DNA of 53,458 nt from Micromonospora cabrerizensis (lineage in GTDB: Bacteria; Actinomycetota; Actinomycetes; Mycobacteriales; Micromonosporaceae), in the NCBI RefSeq assembly GCF_022230955.1, contig NZ_JAKKFI010000024.1, positions 1 to 53,458 of the forward strand. Direction: 5' to 3'. The notes beneath the pieces are model-generated. The model did no database searches. It was not told the DNA's origin and saw only the letters and a list, made by a program, of their open reading frames with translations. Made by a program: the position numbers and the translations under genes. Shown in pieces: positions 7,595 to 16,887 of this stretch; positions within the stretch are counted from its first letter, which is position 1, and each line of letters starts with the position of its first letter.

Positions 7595-9412
7595 CTAGTC
7601 CTCCGGAAGCCGGGTCGGCGGGGGCGGGAACGGCAGACCGATGCCGCCGCCGTTGCCGGGAGTGGTCGGCGTGGCCGACGGCGTGCCGGACGGCGTCACG
7701 GAGGGCGTCGGGTCCACCTTCTCCGGAATGCCGATCTCGATGGTCACGGTCTTGTCCTTGGCCAGTTCGGTGCCCGCGTTCGGGCTCTGCTTCTGGACCC
7801 GACCGGCCTGGTCGGCCGGCACCTCGTCACCGTTGCGGAACTCGACCTTGTAACCCGCCTCGCGAAGCTCCTGGGCGGCCTCGTCGCGAGTGGAGTTGAC
7901 CACGTTGGGCACCTTGTTGACGTTGCCCCTGGAGACCTCGACGATCACCTTGCTGTCCTGCGCGACGGTGGTCCCCGACGGCGGGGTCAGCTTGAGGACG
8001 ATGCCCTTCTGCGCGGGGTTGTCGACCTGCTTCTCCTCGACCACCAACCCCTGATCCTCGAGCTGAGGCCTGACGTTCTCGATCTGGGAGTTGATCAGCC
8101 CAGCGGGGATCTTCACGTCGGGCTTGCCACCACAGAGCTGGATGGTCACCGTGCTGGCCTGCTTCAGCCGCGTGTTCGGCGCAGGATCCTGCTTGGCGAC
8201 GGTGCCCTTCGTGCAGTCGTTGGCCAGAACGGAGTCGCCCACCTGCGGCTGAAGGTCGGCGCCACGGATCTCGGCGACGGCGGCGGCCTGACTCTTGCCG
8301 ACCAGACTCGGCACCGACTTGTTGGCCTTGTTCTGCTGCTGGGTCCAGAGCAGGGCCGCGACCAGGGCGATCACCGCCAGCACACCGACCGCGCTGAACG
8401 TCGCGATCAGCCAGGAGGACGCCTTGCGTTGGCGCGGGTCACCCACCCGGGCCGGGATCTGCCGGGTCTGCGCACCACCGGCGGGAGGCGCATAGCCGCC
8501 CCCACCGCCGGCCGGGGCCATCGCGACCGTCTCTGCCTCACGCATGACCGGGGTGGCCAGGACGGGTCGGCCGGCGGCGGCACGGAGAAGGTCGGCCCGC
8601 ATCTCGCCGGCGCTCTGGTAGCGGTTGAGCGGGTTCTTCGACAGCGCCTTCAGGACGATCGCGTCGATGGCCGGGGTGACGTCCGGGTTGATGTCGCTCG
8701 GCGTCGGCGGCGTCTCCCGTACGTGCTGGTAGGCGACGCTGACCGGGCTGTCCCCGACGAACGGCGGATGCCCGCAGACCAGCTCGAAGAGCACACAACC
8801 GGCCGCGTACACGTCGGAGCGGGCATCGACGGCCTCGCCGCGCGCCTGCTCCGGGGACAGGTACTGCGCCGTGCCGATCACCGCGCTGGTCTGCGTCATG
8901 GTGGTCGCACCGCTGGCGAGCGCACGGGCGATGCCGAAGTCCATCACCTTGACCTGGCCGGTCTGGGTGAGCATCACGTTGCCCGGCTTGATGTCGCGGT
9001 GGATGATGCCGTGCCGGTGGCTGAACTCCAGCGCCGCACACATGTCGGCGCAGATCTCCAACGCCCGGCGCGGCTGCAACCGACCCTCGGCGCCGAGGAC
9101 CTCCTTCAAGGTCCGCCCGTTGACGAACTCCATGACGATGAACGGCAGTGTCTCGCCGGTCGGCGCGGTCTCCTCGCCGGTGTCGTAGACCGCCACGATC
9201 GCCGGGTGGTTGAGCGAGGCGGCGTTCTGCGCCTCCCGACGGAATCGCATCTGGAACGTCGCGTCCCGAGCCAGGTCGGTACGGAGCATCTTGATCGCGA
9301 CGTCCCGACCGAGCCGGAGGTCGCGACCGCGGTGCACCTCGGCCATGCCGCCGTAGCCGAGCAGCTCGCCGACCTGGTACCTGCCACCGAGCAGGCGGGC
9401 CTGCGCTGTCAT
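7595..9412 (-). CDS. pknB: Serine/threonine protein kinase PknB with PASTA domains
   Basis: A 605-residue transmembrane kinase. The kinase domain (about 11-275) has the glycine loop GYGGMAEV, Lys41, the catalytic HRDIKPGN (Asp140), DFG (Asp158) and activation-loop threonines in ATTMTQT (170-175) like those autophosphorylated in mycobacterial PknB. One membrane segment (about 331-353) leads to three extracellular PASTA repeats (about 367-565), one fewer than in the mycobacterial protein, and a Thr/Pro-rich tail. PASTA domains sense peptidoglycan fragments. The ATG at 9412 overlaps the pknA stop (ATGA). An extended frame upstream to 9610 belongs to pknA. Confidence 0.95.
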   Translation of the reverse strand: MTAQARLLGGRYQVGELLGYGGMAEVHRGRDLRLGRDVAIKMLRTDLARDATFQMRFRREAQNAASLNHPAIVAVYDTGEETAPTGETLPFIVMEFVNGRTLKEVLGAEGRLQPRRALEICADMCAALEFSHRHGIIHRDIKPGNVMLTQTGQVKVMDFGIARALASGATTMTQTSAVIGTAQYLSPEQARGEAVDARSDVYAAGCVLFELVCGHPPFVGDSPVSVAYQHVRETPPTPSDINPDVTPAIDAIVLKALSKNPLNRYQSAGEMRADLLRAAAGRPVLATPVMREAETVAMAPAGGGGGYAPPAGGAQTRQIPARVGDPRQRKASSWLIATFSAVGVLAVIALVAALLWTQQQNKANKSVPSLVGKSQAAAVAEIRGADLQPQVGDSVLANDCTKGTVAKQDPAPNTRLKQASTVTIQLCGGKPDVKIPAGLINSQIENVRPQLEDQGLVVEEKQVDNPAQKGIVLKLTPPSGTTVAQDSKVIVEVSRGNVNKVPNVVNSTRDEAAQELREAGYKVEFRNGDEVPADQAGRVQKQSPNAGTELAKDKTVTIEIGIPEKVDPTPSVTPSGTPSATPTTPGNGGGIGLPFPPPPTRLPED

Positions 9413-10818
9413 CGCGTCTGTCGTCCTTCGCTCGTCGTCGTCCCGCCGTTGCCCGGCTGGAGTCGTATCTCCCGACGGTACGACGTTAGGGTCGGATCGT
9501 CGCGCCCGTCGAGTCGTAGCGCGCCGGACGTCACGGCACGTGGAGTCAGCCCGGCGGGTGCACCGGCCTGTGACTGCTTCCGCAGGTTGTAGGAAATCAC
9601 GCCGGAGCAAAGTAGGACCAGCACGGCCAGCAGGATGGCGAGAAGAACCATTCCGGGCCGGGACCGACGGGGATCAGGTGACGGCACCGACGGACCGGCC
9701 TGCCGGACGTACGCCGGTGGGTGTTCCTGACGGGGCGGTGCCGACGGCACCGCGGCGGCGCCGCGCGGATAACCGTTCGGTGCCATCGGCGGCCGGGCGG
9801 GCTGGACTGCCGGCGCGACGGCGGTGGGGCGCGGCTGCTGAGCCGGCACGACCGCGGTCGGCCTCTGTGCGGCGGCCGGCGGGCGGGCACCTGGCGGGCG
9901 CATCTGGTGCGCCTGCGGCACCTGGGCCCGGCCGGGCGCGGCGGGCGAAGCCGGGGCCGCGGAAACCGGCCCGGAGTTGCCAGCGGCCCTGGCCTGCTGG
10001 GAGAGCGCGGCCTTGAGCTGGCGGGCGACCCCGGCGAGTGCGGCGGCGCTCGGCCACCGGGCGGCCGGGTCCTTGGCCAGCGCGCGTTCCACCACCTGGC
10101 GCACCTGCGGCGGGATGTCGGCGGGCAACGGCCGGGGCTTCTCCCGCACGTGCTGCATCGCGATGTCGAGCGGGTTGTCGCCCTCGAACGGACGCCGACC
10201 GGCCAGGCACTGGTAGGCGACCACGCCGAGCGCGTACACGTCGGAAGCCGGGGTCGCCACGCCGCCGGTGGCCTGCTCAGGCGAGATGTACGAGGCGGTG
10301 CCGAGCACCGAGCCGGCGGCGGTGAGCTGGCCGACGAGGTCGGAGCGGGCGATGCCGAAGTCGGTCAGCACCAGCGTGCCGTTCGGCCGGACCAGCAGGT
10401 TGCCCGGCTTCACGTCGCGGTGCACGATGCCCTTCTCGTGCGCCGCGTGCAACGCGTCCGCCGCCTGCGCGACGAGAGCCATCGTGCGGGCCGGGGTGAG
10501 CCGGCCGACCCGGCTCAGCGTGGACGACAGGGCGTCGCCCTCGACGTACTCCATGACCAGGAAAGCGATCTGCTGGTCGTTGCCGAAGTCGTAGACGTCG
10601 ACCACACCGGGGTGGTTGATGGTGGCCATGGTGCGGGCCTCACCGCGGAACCGCTCGGCGAAGTCCGGGTCGTCCAGCAGCGCGGGCAGCAGGCTCTTGA
10701 CCGCAACCGTCCGGCCGAGCACCTGGTCGGTGCCGCGCCAGACGTCGCCCATGCCGCCGCTGGCGATCCGCTCGTCGAGACGGTAGCGGTTGCCGAGCTG
10801 GACGCCGGGGCTCAGCAT
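9409..10818 (-). CDS. pknA: Serine/threonine protein kinase PknA
   Basis: A 469-residue kinase without PASTA domains. The kinase domain (about 11-275) has SGGMGDVWRG, Lys41, HRDVKPGN (Asp135) and DFG (Asp153). A long Ala/Pro/Gln-rich linker follows, then one membrane segment (about 388-410) and a short external tail of about 55 residues. In mycobacteria PknA and PknB together phosphorylate division and wall-synthesis proteins, including FhaA, FhaB and Wag31. The ATG at 10818 shares one base with the pbpA stop (TGATG), and the 3' end overlaps pknB by four bases, so the three genes are translationally linked. Confidence 0.95.
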   Translation of the reverse strand: MLSPGVQLGNRYRLDERIASGGMGDVWRGTDQVLGRTVAVKSLLPALLDDPDFAERFRGEARTMATINHPGVVDVYDFGNDQQIAFLVMEYVEGDALSSTLSRVGRLTPARTMALVAQAADALHAAHEKGIVHRDVKPGNLLVRPNGTLVLTDFGIARSDLVGQLTAAGSVLGTASYISPEQATGGVATPASDVYALGVVAYQCLAGRRPFEGDNPLDIAMQHVREKPRPLPADIPPQVRQVVERALAKDPAARWPSAAALAGVARQLKAALSQQARAAGNSGPVSAAPASPAAPGRAQVPQAHQMRPPGARPPAAAQRPTAVVPAQQPRPTAVAPAVQPARPPMAPNGYPRGAAAVPSAPPRQEHPPAYVRQAGPSVPSPDPRRSRPGMVLLAILLAVLVLLCSGVISYNLRKQSQAGAPAGLTPRAVTSGALRLDGRDDPTLTSYRREIRLQPGNGGTTTSEGRQTR

Positions 10819-12323
10819 CAGCGGCCCCCGGGGTCTTGAATTGCGGCCCGCATGACCTGGCCCGCGATCCGGGCCGCCTCGGCGCTGCCGCCGGAGCCGG
10901 CCTGCTCCAACATCACGCAGACCGCGGAGACCGGCGTGCCGTTCTTGTCCAGCGCGAAGCCGATGAACCAACCGTGGTCGGGCCGGTCCGGGGCGGACTG
11001 CGCGGTGCCAGTCTTGCCGCCGACGGTGTAGCCGCTGATCGCGGCCTTCCTGCCGGTGCCGTTCTGGACCACGCTGACCATCATCTCCCGCAGGTCGGCG
11101 GCGACCTGCGGGCTGACCGGTTGGCGCAGCTCACGGGGCTTGGCGTTGTAGTAACTGGTGGTGCGGTCCGGGGCGAGGAGCTGACGCACGAGGTACGGCC
11201 GCTGCTGCTTGCCCTGGTCGGCGACGGCACTGGCGATCATCGCGCCTTCGAGCGGCGTCATCCGCACGTTGTTCTGGCCGATCGAGGACTGGGCCAACGC
11301 GGCCGGGTCGGTGCTGCCGTCCGGGTTCTGCATGTCCCCGGTGCGACTGGCCTCGGTGCGCAGGCCGCCCTCGCCGAGGTGACCGACGGAGAGGTCGTCC
11401 TGCTCGAAACCGAACTGGCGGGCCTTCTCCTTCAGGGTGTCGGCGCCGAGCCGCACGCCGAGCTGGGCGAAGCCGGTGTTGCACGACTCGGTGACCGCTT
11501 CCAGCAGGGTCACCTTTGGCTCCGGGCAGATCGACGCGGCGGCGTTGCGGATCGGGCTGCCCGAGGTGGGCGGGGTCCAGCTGGAGCCGGCCGGGATCTG
11601 GGTCGTCTTGGTGATCCCGTTCTCCAACGCCGCCGCGGCCACCACGATCTTGAAGGTGGAGCCCGGAGGCAGCGTCTCGGAGAGCGCGCGGTTCTTCAGC
11701 GGGCCGTCCGGGTCCTGTTCCAGCTTGTTGTACGCCGCCGCCGCCTCGTTCGTGCTGTGGCTGGCCAGCGGGTTCGGGTCGAAGCTCGGCATGGAGACCA
11801 GCGCCTGCACGGCACCCGTACGCGGGTCGATGGCGATGGCCGCGCCCCGCTTCGCCCCCACCTGGTTGTTGCGCAACTGGTCGTACGCCACGTCCTGGGC
11901 CCGCTTGGAGAGCGTGAGCAGCACGTTGCCGCCACCGGTGTCGTCGCCGGTGAACATGTCCTTCACCCGGTCGCCGATCAACTGGTCGCTGGTGCCGGCC
12001 AGGAAGTCGTTCTCCACCTGTTCGATGCCGGTCTCGGCGAGGTTGACCGGCTTGTAGCCGAGCACGTGGGCGTACTTGGCGCCGCTCGGATAGGTGCGCT
12101 GGAACTTGAGGTTGCCGGTGGTCTCCTTGCTGGTGGCCACGGCGGCGCCCCCAGCCTCGATGTTGCCGCGCTTCCGGTCGTACTCGGCGACCTGGACCCG
12201 ACCGTTGTAGTCACTGGTGCGGTATTCGTCGGCCTTCTGGAACTGGACCCAGTTGAGGTTCGCGAAGAGCAGGCCGAACAGGACCATGACGACAACGCCG
12301 ACCCGGCGCAGTGGTGCGTTCAC
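10818..12323 (-). CDS. pbpA: Penicillin-binding protein A (class B transpeptidase)
   Basis: A 501-residue monofunctional transpeptidase with an N-terminal membrane anchor (about residues 8-24) and the complete penicillin-binding signature: Ser222-T-F-Lys225, Ser280-C-Asn282 and Lys437-T-Gly439. It cross-links peptidoglycan stems on the outer face of the membrane and is the natural partner of the SEDS glycosyltransferase encoded just upstream. The ATG overlaps the rodA stop by four bases, and the stop shares one base with the pknA start. The order rodA-pbpA-pknA-pknB equals the mycobacterial one. Confidence 0.95.
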   Translation of the reverse strand: MNAPLRRVGVVVMVLFGLLFANLNWVQFQKADEYRTSDYNGRVQVAEYDRKRGNIEAGGAAVATSKETTGNLKFQRTYPSGAKYAHVLGYKPVNLAETGIEQVENDFLAGTSDQLIGDRVKDMFTGDDTGGGNVLLTLSKRAQDVAYDQLRNNQVGAKRGAAIAIDPRTGAVQALVSMPSFDPNPLASHSTNEAAAAYNKLEQDPDGPLKNRALSETLPPGSTFKIVVAAAALENGITKTTQIPAGSSWTPPTSGSPIRNAAASICPEPKVTLLEAVTESCNTGFAQLGVRLGADTLKEKARQFGFEQDDLSVGHLGEGGLRTEASRTGDMQNPDGSTDPAALAQSSIGQNNVRMTPLEGAMIASAVADQGKQQRPYLVRQLLAPDRTTSYYNAKPRELRQPVSPQVAADLREMMVSVVQNGTGRKAAISGYTVGGKTGTAQSAPDRPDHGWFIGFALDKNGTPVSAVCVMLEQAGSGGSAEAARIAGQVMRAAIQDPGGR

Positions 12324-13810
12324 GGCTTGATCACCTCCGTGGGAGCACCGTGTAGCTGCTCGGGCGGGGCGCCGGCGGGTCGAGCAGCCTTGCTGGCGCT
12401 CCCGCCCACCGGCCGGCGGGCTCCGTCGGAGACCCGCAGCAGCACCGCGATGAGCAACCAGTTGGCCATCAACGACGAGCCACCGGCGGACAGGAACGGG
12501 GTGGTCTGACCGGTCAGCGGGATGAGCTTGCTGATCCCGCCGACGATCACGAAGACCTGGAGGCCGAGGGTGAACGCCAGACCGCCGGCGAGCAGCTTGC
12601 CGAACGAGTCCCGGACCGCGAGCGCGGCACGCAGCCCCCGCTCCACGATCAGCAGGTAGACGACCAGCAGCGCGGAGAGGCCGAAGAGGCCGAGCTCCTC
12701 ACCGAGGCCGGCGAAGATGAAGTCGTTCTGCACCTCCGGCAGGATCTCCGGCTGACCGCCGCCCGGCCCCGCACCGAAGAGCCCGCCCGTGCCCAGGGCG
12801 AGCAACCCCTGGACGAGCTGGTAACCCTTGTCGGTCGGGTCGGCGAACGGGTCCAGCCAGATCTCCGCCCGCACGTAGAAGTTGGCGAACGGCCCGCCGA
12901 TGGTCGAACCGAGGACGTACGCGAGATAGGCGCCGCCGAAGAAGAGGACCAGGCCGATCAGCAGCCAGCTGACCCGTTCGGTGGCGATGTAGAGCGTCAC
13001 CACGAACATGCCGAAGTAGAGCAGCGAGGTGCCCAGGTCCTTCTCGAAGACCAGGACGAGGAGGCTGACCACCCAGACGCCGACCACCGGGCCGAGGTCC
13101 CGGCCGCGGGGGAAGTCGATGCCGAGGAAGCGCCGACTGGCCAGCGAGAGCACCTCGCGCTTGCGCACCAGGTAGTAGGCGAAGAAGACCAGCAGCGCCA
13201 GCTTCGCGAACTCACCCGGCTGGATGGAGAAACCGCCCACCCGGACCCACAGCTTCGCGCCGTTGATCTCGGAGATGCTGGCCGGCAGCACCGCCGGGAG
13301 CATCACCAGCACGATGCCGGCCAACCCCAGGGTGTACGCGTACCGCGAGATCGACCGGTGGTCGCGCATCAGGGCGAGCAGCGCGGCGGCGAGGATCACC
13401 GAGGCGAGCGTCCACGCGAGCTGCCGCCCCCCGATCCCGGCGAAGATGGCCAGGGTCTCCCGTTCGGGCACCGGGGCGTCGCCCAGGTCGATCCGACGCA
13501 GGAAGCCCACCCCGAGCCCGTTGAGCAGGGCCACCGCTGGCAGCAGGGCCGGGTCGGCGAACGGGGCGAGGAACCGGATGACCAGGTGCAGCCCGAGGAA
13601 GACCGCACCGAGAGCGGCTGCGGGCATCCAAAAGTCCGAGGTGACCGTGTCCAGCAGGTTCGCTTCGACGGTCGCCCCGTACGCGGCCACCAGCACCATC
13701 GCGAGCAGCAGCAGGGACAGCTCGGCGTTGCGGCGCGACCGCGCCAGGCGTACGCCGGACTGCTCGCCCGCGGTGGCGGGCGAGGGTGCCGGTGTGGCCG
13801 CTACGGTCAC
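12320..13810 (-). CDS. rodA: SEDS-family peptidoglycan glycosyltransferase (FtsW/RodA/SpoVE)
   Basis: A 496-residue polytopic membrane protein with about 12 membrane segments and conserved SEDS stretches, for example GGKLWVRVGG-like INGAKLWVRVGGFSIQPGEF, FEKDLGTSLLYF, NDFIFAGLGEELG and GQTTPFLSAGGSS. SEDS proteins polymerise glycan strands from lipid II together with a class B penicillin-binding protein; here that partner (pbpA) overlaps by four bases. The first 30 residues form a hydrophilic N-terminus. The pstP stop lies 30 bases upstream. Its place in the kinase locus supports the elongation-type name rodA rather than the division-specific ftsW. Confidence 0.94.
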   Translation of the reverse strand: MTVAATPAPSPATAGEQSGVRLARSRRNAELSLLLLAMVLVAAYGATVEANLLDTVTSDFWMPAAALGAVFLGLHLVIRFLAPFADPALLPAVALLNGLGVGFLRRIDLGDAPVPERETLAIFAGIGGRQLAWTLASVILAAALLALMRDHRSISRYAYTLGLAGIVLVMLPAVLPASISEINGAKLWVRVGGFSIQPGEFAKLALLVFFAYYLVRKREVLSLASRRFLGIDFPRGRDLGPVVGVWVVSLLVLVFEKDLGTSLLYFGMFVVTLYIATERVSWLLIGLVLFFGGAYLAYVLGSTIGGPFANFYVRAEIWLDPFADPTDKGYQLVQGLLALGTGGLFGAGPGGGQPEILPEVQNDFIFAGLGEELGLFGLSALLVVYLLIVERGLRAALAVRDSFGKLLAGGLAFTLGLQVFVIVGGISKLIPLTGQTTPFLSAGGSSLMANWLLIAVLLRVSDGARRPVGGSASKAARPAGAPPEQLHGAPTEVIKP

Positions 13811-13840
13811 GGGTGGAGTCCTCTGGATCTCAGCCGACGC

Positions 13841-15310
13841 TCACTCAGGAGACCGGCAACCGGCCGGGTCGAGCGCCGGTGGGGCCGAATCGGAGGGCGT
13901 GAGGTCGGGTGTGGTGGTCTGGCCGGTCGCACCGATGGCGTCGGTGGCACCGACGGTCGGGCTCGCGCTGACAACCCCGTTGGGGGTCACCGACGCATCG
14001 GCACTCGGGCTGCCGTTCGGGGTCGGCGTCGTACCGGTCGGCAGGGGCGTCGGAGTGCCGCCCACCGTGGCGGTCGGGTCGAGCGGGCAGAGCGGCTTCA
14101 GGTTGGGGTTGGCCGGGGTGTCACTGGTCAGCTCGGCGAGCTGACGCTCGGCGTCCGGCTCGTTCTTGGCCCGGATGCCGACCTTGACAGTGTCCTGCGC
14201 GGCGACCGTGAGGTCGTCCAGTCGGGTGCCGCTGCGCCGGTGCACGGTGGAGAGGTCCATCCCGGCGATCTGACCCTGGACGCCACGGAAGACGGCGACC
14301 TGGCCCTCCTCGGTGGCTCCCACGTAGTACTGCCGCTGGGTGTACGTCCAGCCACCGAAGGCTGCTCCGCCGACGATGACCAGCAGAGCCAACGTCATGG
14401 CGGCGGTCCGTACCGGACGGCGCTTCGGCCGGTCCGAGTCGTCGTCCGAAGCCGCCGGCTCCTCCGGCGCGGGCGGGCGCGGCGCGGAGAGCGCCGAGGC
14501 CCGGGCGGCCGGGGTCGAGTCGTCCGCGGACGTCGCCATGCCCCGGTCGCGGGCGGCGGCGCCGCCGACGATCGGGGTCGCCTCGACGATGTCCTGATCC
14601 GTCGCGTCGGCGATGATCACCGTGATGTTGTCCGGGCCGCCGCCGCGCAGCGCGAGCTGCACCAGCCGCTCGACGCACTGCTGCGGGTCGACGTATTCCC
14701 GCAGGGTCTCGCCGATGGTTTCGGCGCTGACCACACCCGAGAGGCCGTCGGAGCAGATCAGGTACCGGTCGCCGGGGAGAACCTGGCGCACCGAGTACTC
14801 CGGATCGATGTCCCGGCCGTCCAGCGCGCGGGTGAGCAGCGACCGCTGCGGGTGGCTGCTCGCCTCCTCGGCGCTGATCCGGCCTTCGTCGACGAGCATC
14901 TGGACGTAGGTGTCGTCTTTGGTGATCTGCGCGAACTCGCCGTTGCGCAGCAGGTAGGCCCGCGAGTCACCGATGTGGACCATTCCCAGCTTGCTGCCGG
15001 TGAAGAGGGTCGCCGTCAGTGTGGTGCCCATCCCCTCCAACTGCGGGTTGGCGTCCACCGTGTCGCGGAGTTGTTGGTTGGCGGTGCCCACGGCCGAACG
15101 CAACGCATCGACGAGGGCGTCCCCCGGGACGTCCTCGTCGAGCGGCGCCATGGCACCGATGACGATGTTGCTGGCGACGTCACCGGCGGCCATACCGCCC
15201 ATGCCGTCGGCAACGGCGAGTAGCCGCGGTCCGGCGTAGACGGAGTCTTGATTGCCGTCTCGGATCAGACCGCGGTCGCTGTGGGCCGCATAGCGCAGGG
15301 TCAGAGTCAT
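13841..15310 (-). CDS. pstP: PP2C-family serine/threonine phosphatase PstP
   Basis: A 489-residue membrane phosphatase. The PP2C domain (about 1-240) shows the metal-binding motifs RDGNQDS, VADGMGGMAAGD, GDSRAYLLRNG, CSDGLSGVV and GGPDNITVII. A Pro/Ala/Asp-rich linker leads to one membrane segment (about 305-325) and an external domain that ends in a Thr/Pro/Ser-rich tail. It removes phosphates placed by PknA and PknB, so the locus encodes both directions of the switch. The ATG overlaps the fhaB stop (ATGA). The external domain ends in LKPLCPLDPTATVGG and is longer than many family members. Confidence 0.95.
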   Translation of the reverse strand: MTLTLRYAAHSDRGLIRDGNQDSVYAGPRLLAVADGMGGMAAGDVASNIVIGAMAPLDEDVPGDALVDALRSAVGTANQQLRDTVDANPQLEGMGTTLTATLFTGSKLGMVHIGDSRAYLLRNGEFAQITKDDTYVQMLVDEGRISAEEASSHPQRSLLTRALDGRDIDPEYSVRQVLPGDRYLICSDGLSGVVSAETIGETLREYVDPQQCVERLVQLALRGGGPDNITVIIADATDQDIVEATPIVGGAAARDRGMATSADDSTPAARASALSAPRPPAPEEPAASDDDSDRPKRRPVRTAAMTLALLVIVGGAAFGGWTYTQRQYYVGATEEGQVAVFRGVQGQIAGMDLSTVHRRSGTRLDDLTVAAQDTVKVGIRAKNEPDAERQLAELTSDTPANPNLKPLCPLDPTATVGGTPTPLPTGTTPTPNGSPSADASVTPNGVVSASPTVGATDAIGATGQTTTPDLTPSDSAPPALDPAGCRSPE

Positions 15311-15792
15311 GGCCGTAATTCGAGGGAAGTGCGGCCGATCCGGATCGGCACGCCGAGGGGGACGGGGGTTGGTCCGGTGACCTTAGCGCGATCGAGGTAC
15401 GTGCCGTTAGTCGAGCCGAGGTCCTCGACGTACCACTGCCCGTCGCGCGGCACGAGCCGGGCGTGTCGCGCGGAGGCGTAGTCGTCGGTGATGACCAGGG
15501 TGGAGTCCTCGGCCCGACCAATGGTGATCTGCGCTTCACCCAGAGTGATCCTGGTGCCGGCCAGTTGACCGGCCGTCACCACCATCTGGTGTGCCGCCCT
15601 GCCCCGTTTCACCTTCGCCGGCTTCGCCGCCTGCCCGGTCGAGGCTCCCACCGCGCGTGGTGCGGCGACCAGGCGACCGGACCGGGCGCCCGCGAAGAGA
15701 TCCCTGCGGATCACACCGACCACCGTGAACACGAAGATCCACAGCAGGATCAGGAACCCGAACCGGGCAACCGTGATGACCAGTTCCGGCAA
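15307..15792 (-). CDS. fhaB: FHA-domain membrane protein FhaB (FipA)
   Basis: A 161-residue protein. An N-terminal membrane segment (about residues 7-26) is followed by a basic linker and an FHA domain (about 78-158). The domain has the phosphothreonine-binding pattern ITIGRAEDS, SARHARL and DLGSTNGTYLD. FHA domains bind phosphothreonine on kinase substrates; in mycobacteria FhaB (FipA) links FtsZ and FtsQ under PknA control. It ends overlapping pstP by four bases and starts six bases after the fhaA stop, so fhaA, fhaB and pstP form one transcript. Confidence 0.93.
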   Translation of the reverse strand: MPELVITVARFGFLILLWIFVFTVVGVIRRDLFAGARSGRLVAAPRAVGASTGQAAKPAKVKRGRAAHQMVVTAGQLAGTRITLGEAQITIGRAEDSTLVITDDYASARHARLVPRDGQWYVEDLGSTNGTYLDRAKVTGPTPVPLGVPIRIGRTSLELRP

Positions 15793-15798
15793 GGCGGG

Positions 15799-16560
15799 TC
15801 AGCCGTCCACGCGGAAGGTCAGCGTCGTCGTACCGAGCTGGACCATGTCACCGGGGTTCAGTGCGACGGCGGAGACCCGCTGCCCGTTGACCATGGTGCC
15901 GTTGGTCGACCCCAGATCGGTCAGCACGACCTGGCCGCCGTCGAAATCCAGCCGGGCGTGTCGCCGGGAGATGCCGACGTCGGGCAGGCGCAGGTTGGCC
16001 TGGTCGCCACGGCCGATCACCGTCGACCCCATCTGGAGGGGGTAGGTGCGACCGTCGCCGGAGACCAGCCGCACGTTGCGACCGCCACCGTGCCCGGGCG
16101 GGGGGCCGTAGCCACCGCCCTGGTCGTACGCGGGGTAGGCGGGTGGACCGGCGTCGTAGCCGGGTGCCGACACCGGGGCGACCTCGCCGCCGGTGTAGAC
16201 CTCGGCCGTGACACGGAACATGCCCGTGTCCAGGCCCTCACCTCGCTCGATCTCGACGATCACGTCGCCGTAGACAGTCCAGGCCTGCTCGCCGATGAAC
16301 TCCGCCTGCGACTGGGCCAACTCCTGGGCCAGGGCAGCGGCGTACGGCGCCAGCCGACTGTGGTCGAACGGCGAGAGATCGATCACGTAGCGGTTGGGCA
16401 CCAACGTGCGCCCACCGGCCAGGATCGCCTTGTGCGCCTCGGCCTCCCGCTGCATGGCGTTGAGGATCTCCACGGGGTGGACCACCCCTTTGAAGACCTT
16501 GGCGAAGGCCCCTTCGACCAGGCCTTCCAGACGCTTCTCGAAGCGTTGCAGCACGCTCAC
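15799..16560 (-). CDS. fhaA: FhaA: DUF3662 and FHA domain protein
   Basis: A 253-residue protein with an N-terminal DUF3662 domain (about 1-120), a Gly/Tyr/Pro-rich linker (about 135-165) and a C-terminal FHA domain (about 170-250; VIGRGDQANL, SRRHARL, DLGSTNGTMVNG). In mycobacteria FhaA is phosphorylated by PknB and binds the phosphorylated pseudokinase domain of MviN, controlling lipid II supply. That protein is about 527 residues, so the linker here is far shorter. I prefer the GTG at 16560, five bases after GGAGGAG, giving MSVLQRFEKRLEG; an ATG at 16587 would add nine residues that include that ribosome site. It is the first gene of the seven-gene unit. Confidence 0.92.
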   Translation of the reverse strand: MSVLQRFEKRLEGLVEGAFAKVFKGVVHPVEILNAMQREAEAHKAILAGGRTLVPNRYVIDLSPFDHSRLAPYAAALAQELAQSQAEFIGEQAWTVYGDVIVEIERGEGLDTGMFRVTAEVYTGGEVAPVSAPGYDAGPPAYPAYDQGGGYGPPPGHGGGRNVRLVSGDGRTYPLQMGSTVIGRGDQANLRLPDVGISRRHARLDFDGGQVVLTDLGSTNGTMVNGQRVSAVALNPGDMVQLGTTTLTFRVDG

Positions 16561-16685
16561 CGGCTCCTCCTCGGGTCCCGAGGACATGATGGTATCCGGC
16601 CGGCGCGCGCGCAGCTCACACGCCGCTCGGCCGCCTGCTCTCGGCCCGTTCGGAAGGGCCGGGACTGTCGTGCTAATCTTTCGTC

Positions 16686-16712
16686 CGCCACGAACGGTAA
16701 TCGTTCGTGGCG
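16686..16712. promoter_or_regulatory. 11-bp perfect inverted repeat between fhaA and tRNA-Leu
   Basis: CGCCACGAACG (16686-16696) and CGTTCGTGGCG (16702-16712) are perfect complements separated by GTAAT. The repeat lies in the divergent promoter region, about 125 bases upstream of the fhaA start and 82 bases before the tRNA. There is no T-rich run on either side, so an operator is more likely than a terminator. Confidence 0.5.
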
Positions 16713-16747
16713 AGCGCCAGGGACAGCGTAGTATTCCCGAGGCCCGC

Positions 16748-16777
16748 TGGAGACAGGGGGACCGGGGCGGCTACAGT
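16748..16777 (+). promoter_or_regulatory. Candidate promoter of tRNA-Leu
   Basis: TGGAGA (16748-16753) and TACAGT (16772-16777), 18 bases apart, resemble -35 and -10 elements of the main actinobacterial sigma factor. Transcription would start about 11 bases before the mature tRNA. This is a match by eye only. Confidence 0.4.
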
Positions 16778-16794
16778 GTTCCGGGTCGTGCCAC

Positions 16795-16880
16795 GGGGAT
16801 GTGGCGGAATGGCAGACGCGCACGGTTCAGGTCCGTGTGCCCGAAAGGGCGTGGGGGTTCAACTCCCCCCATCCCCACCA
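16795..16880 (+). tRNA. tRNA-Leu (anticodon CAG)
   Basis: An 86-base class II tRNA. Acceptor arms GGGGATG (16795-16801) and CATCCCC (16870-16876) pair fully and are followed by discriminator A and an encoded CCA. The anticodon stem CACGG/CCGTG holds the loop TTCAGGT, giving CAG. A long variable arm follows (CCCGAAAGGG), then a T arm with GGTTCAACTCC, as expected for tRNA-Leu. A tRNA-Leu beside fhaA also occurs in mycobacteria. Confidence 0.96.
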
Positions 16881-16887
16881 CCGACGA

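Noticed and set aside
7157..9592. An 811-codon open frame on the plus strand
   Set aside because: Antisense to pknB, whose kinase and PASTA motifs are unmistakable; the frame has no recognisable domain.
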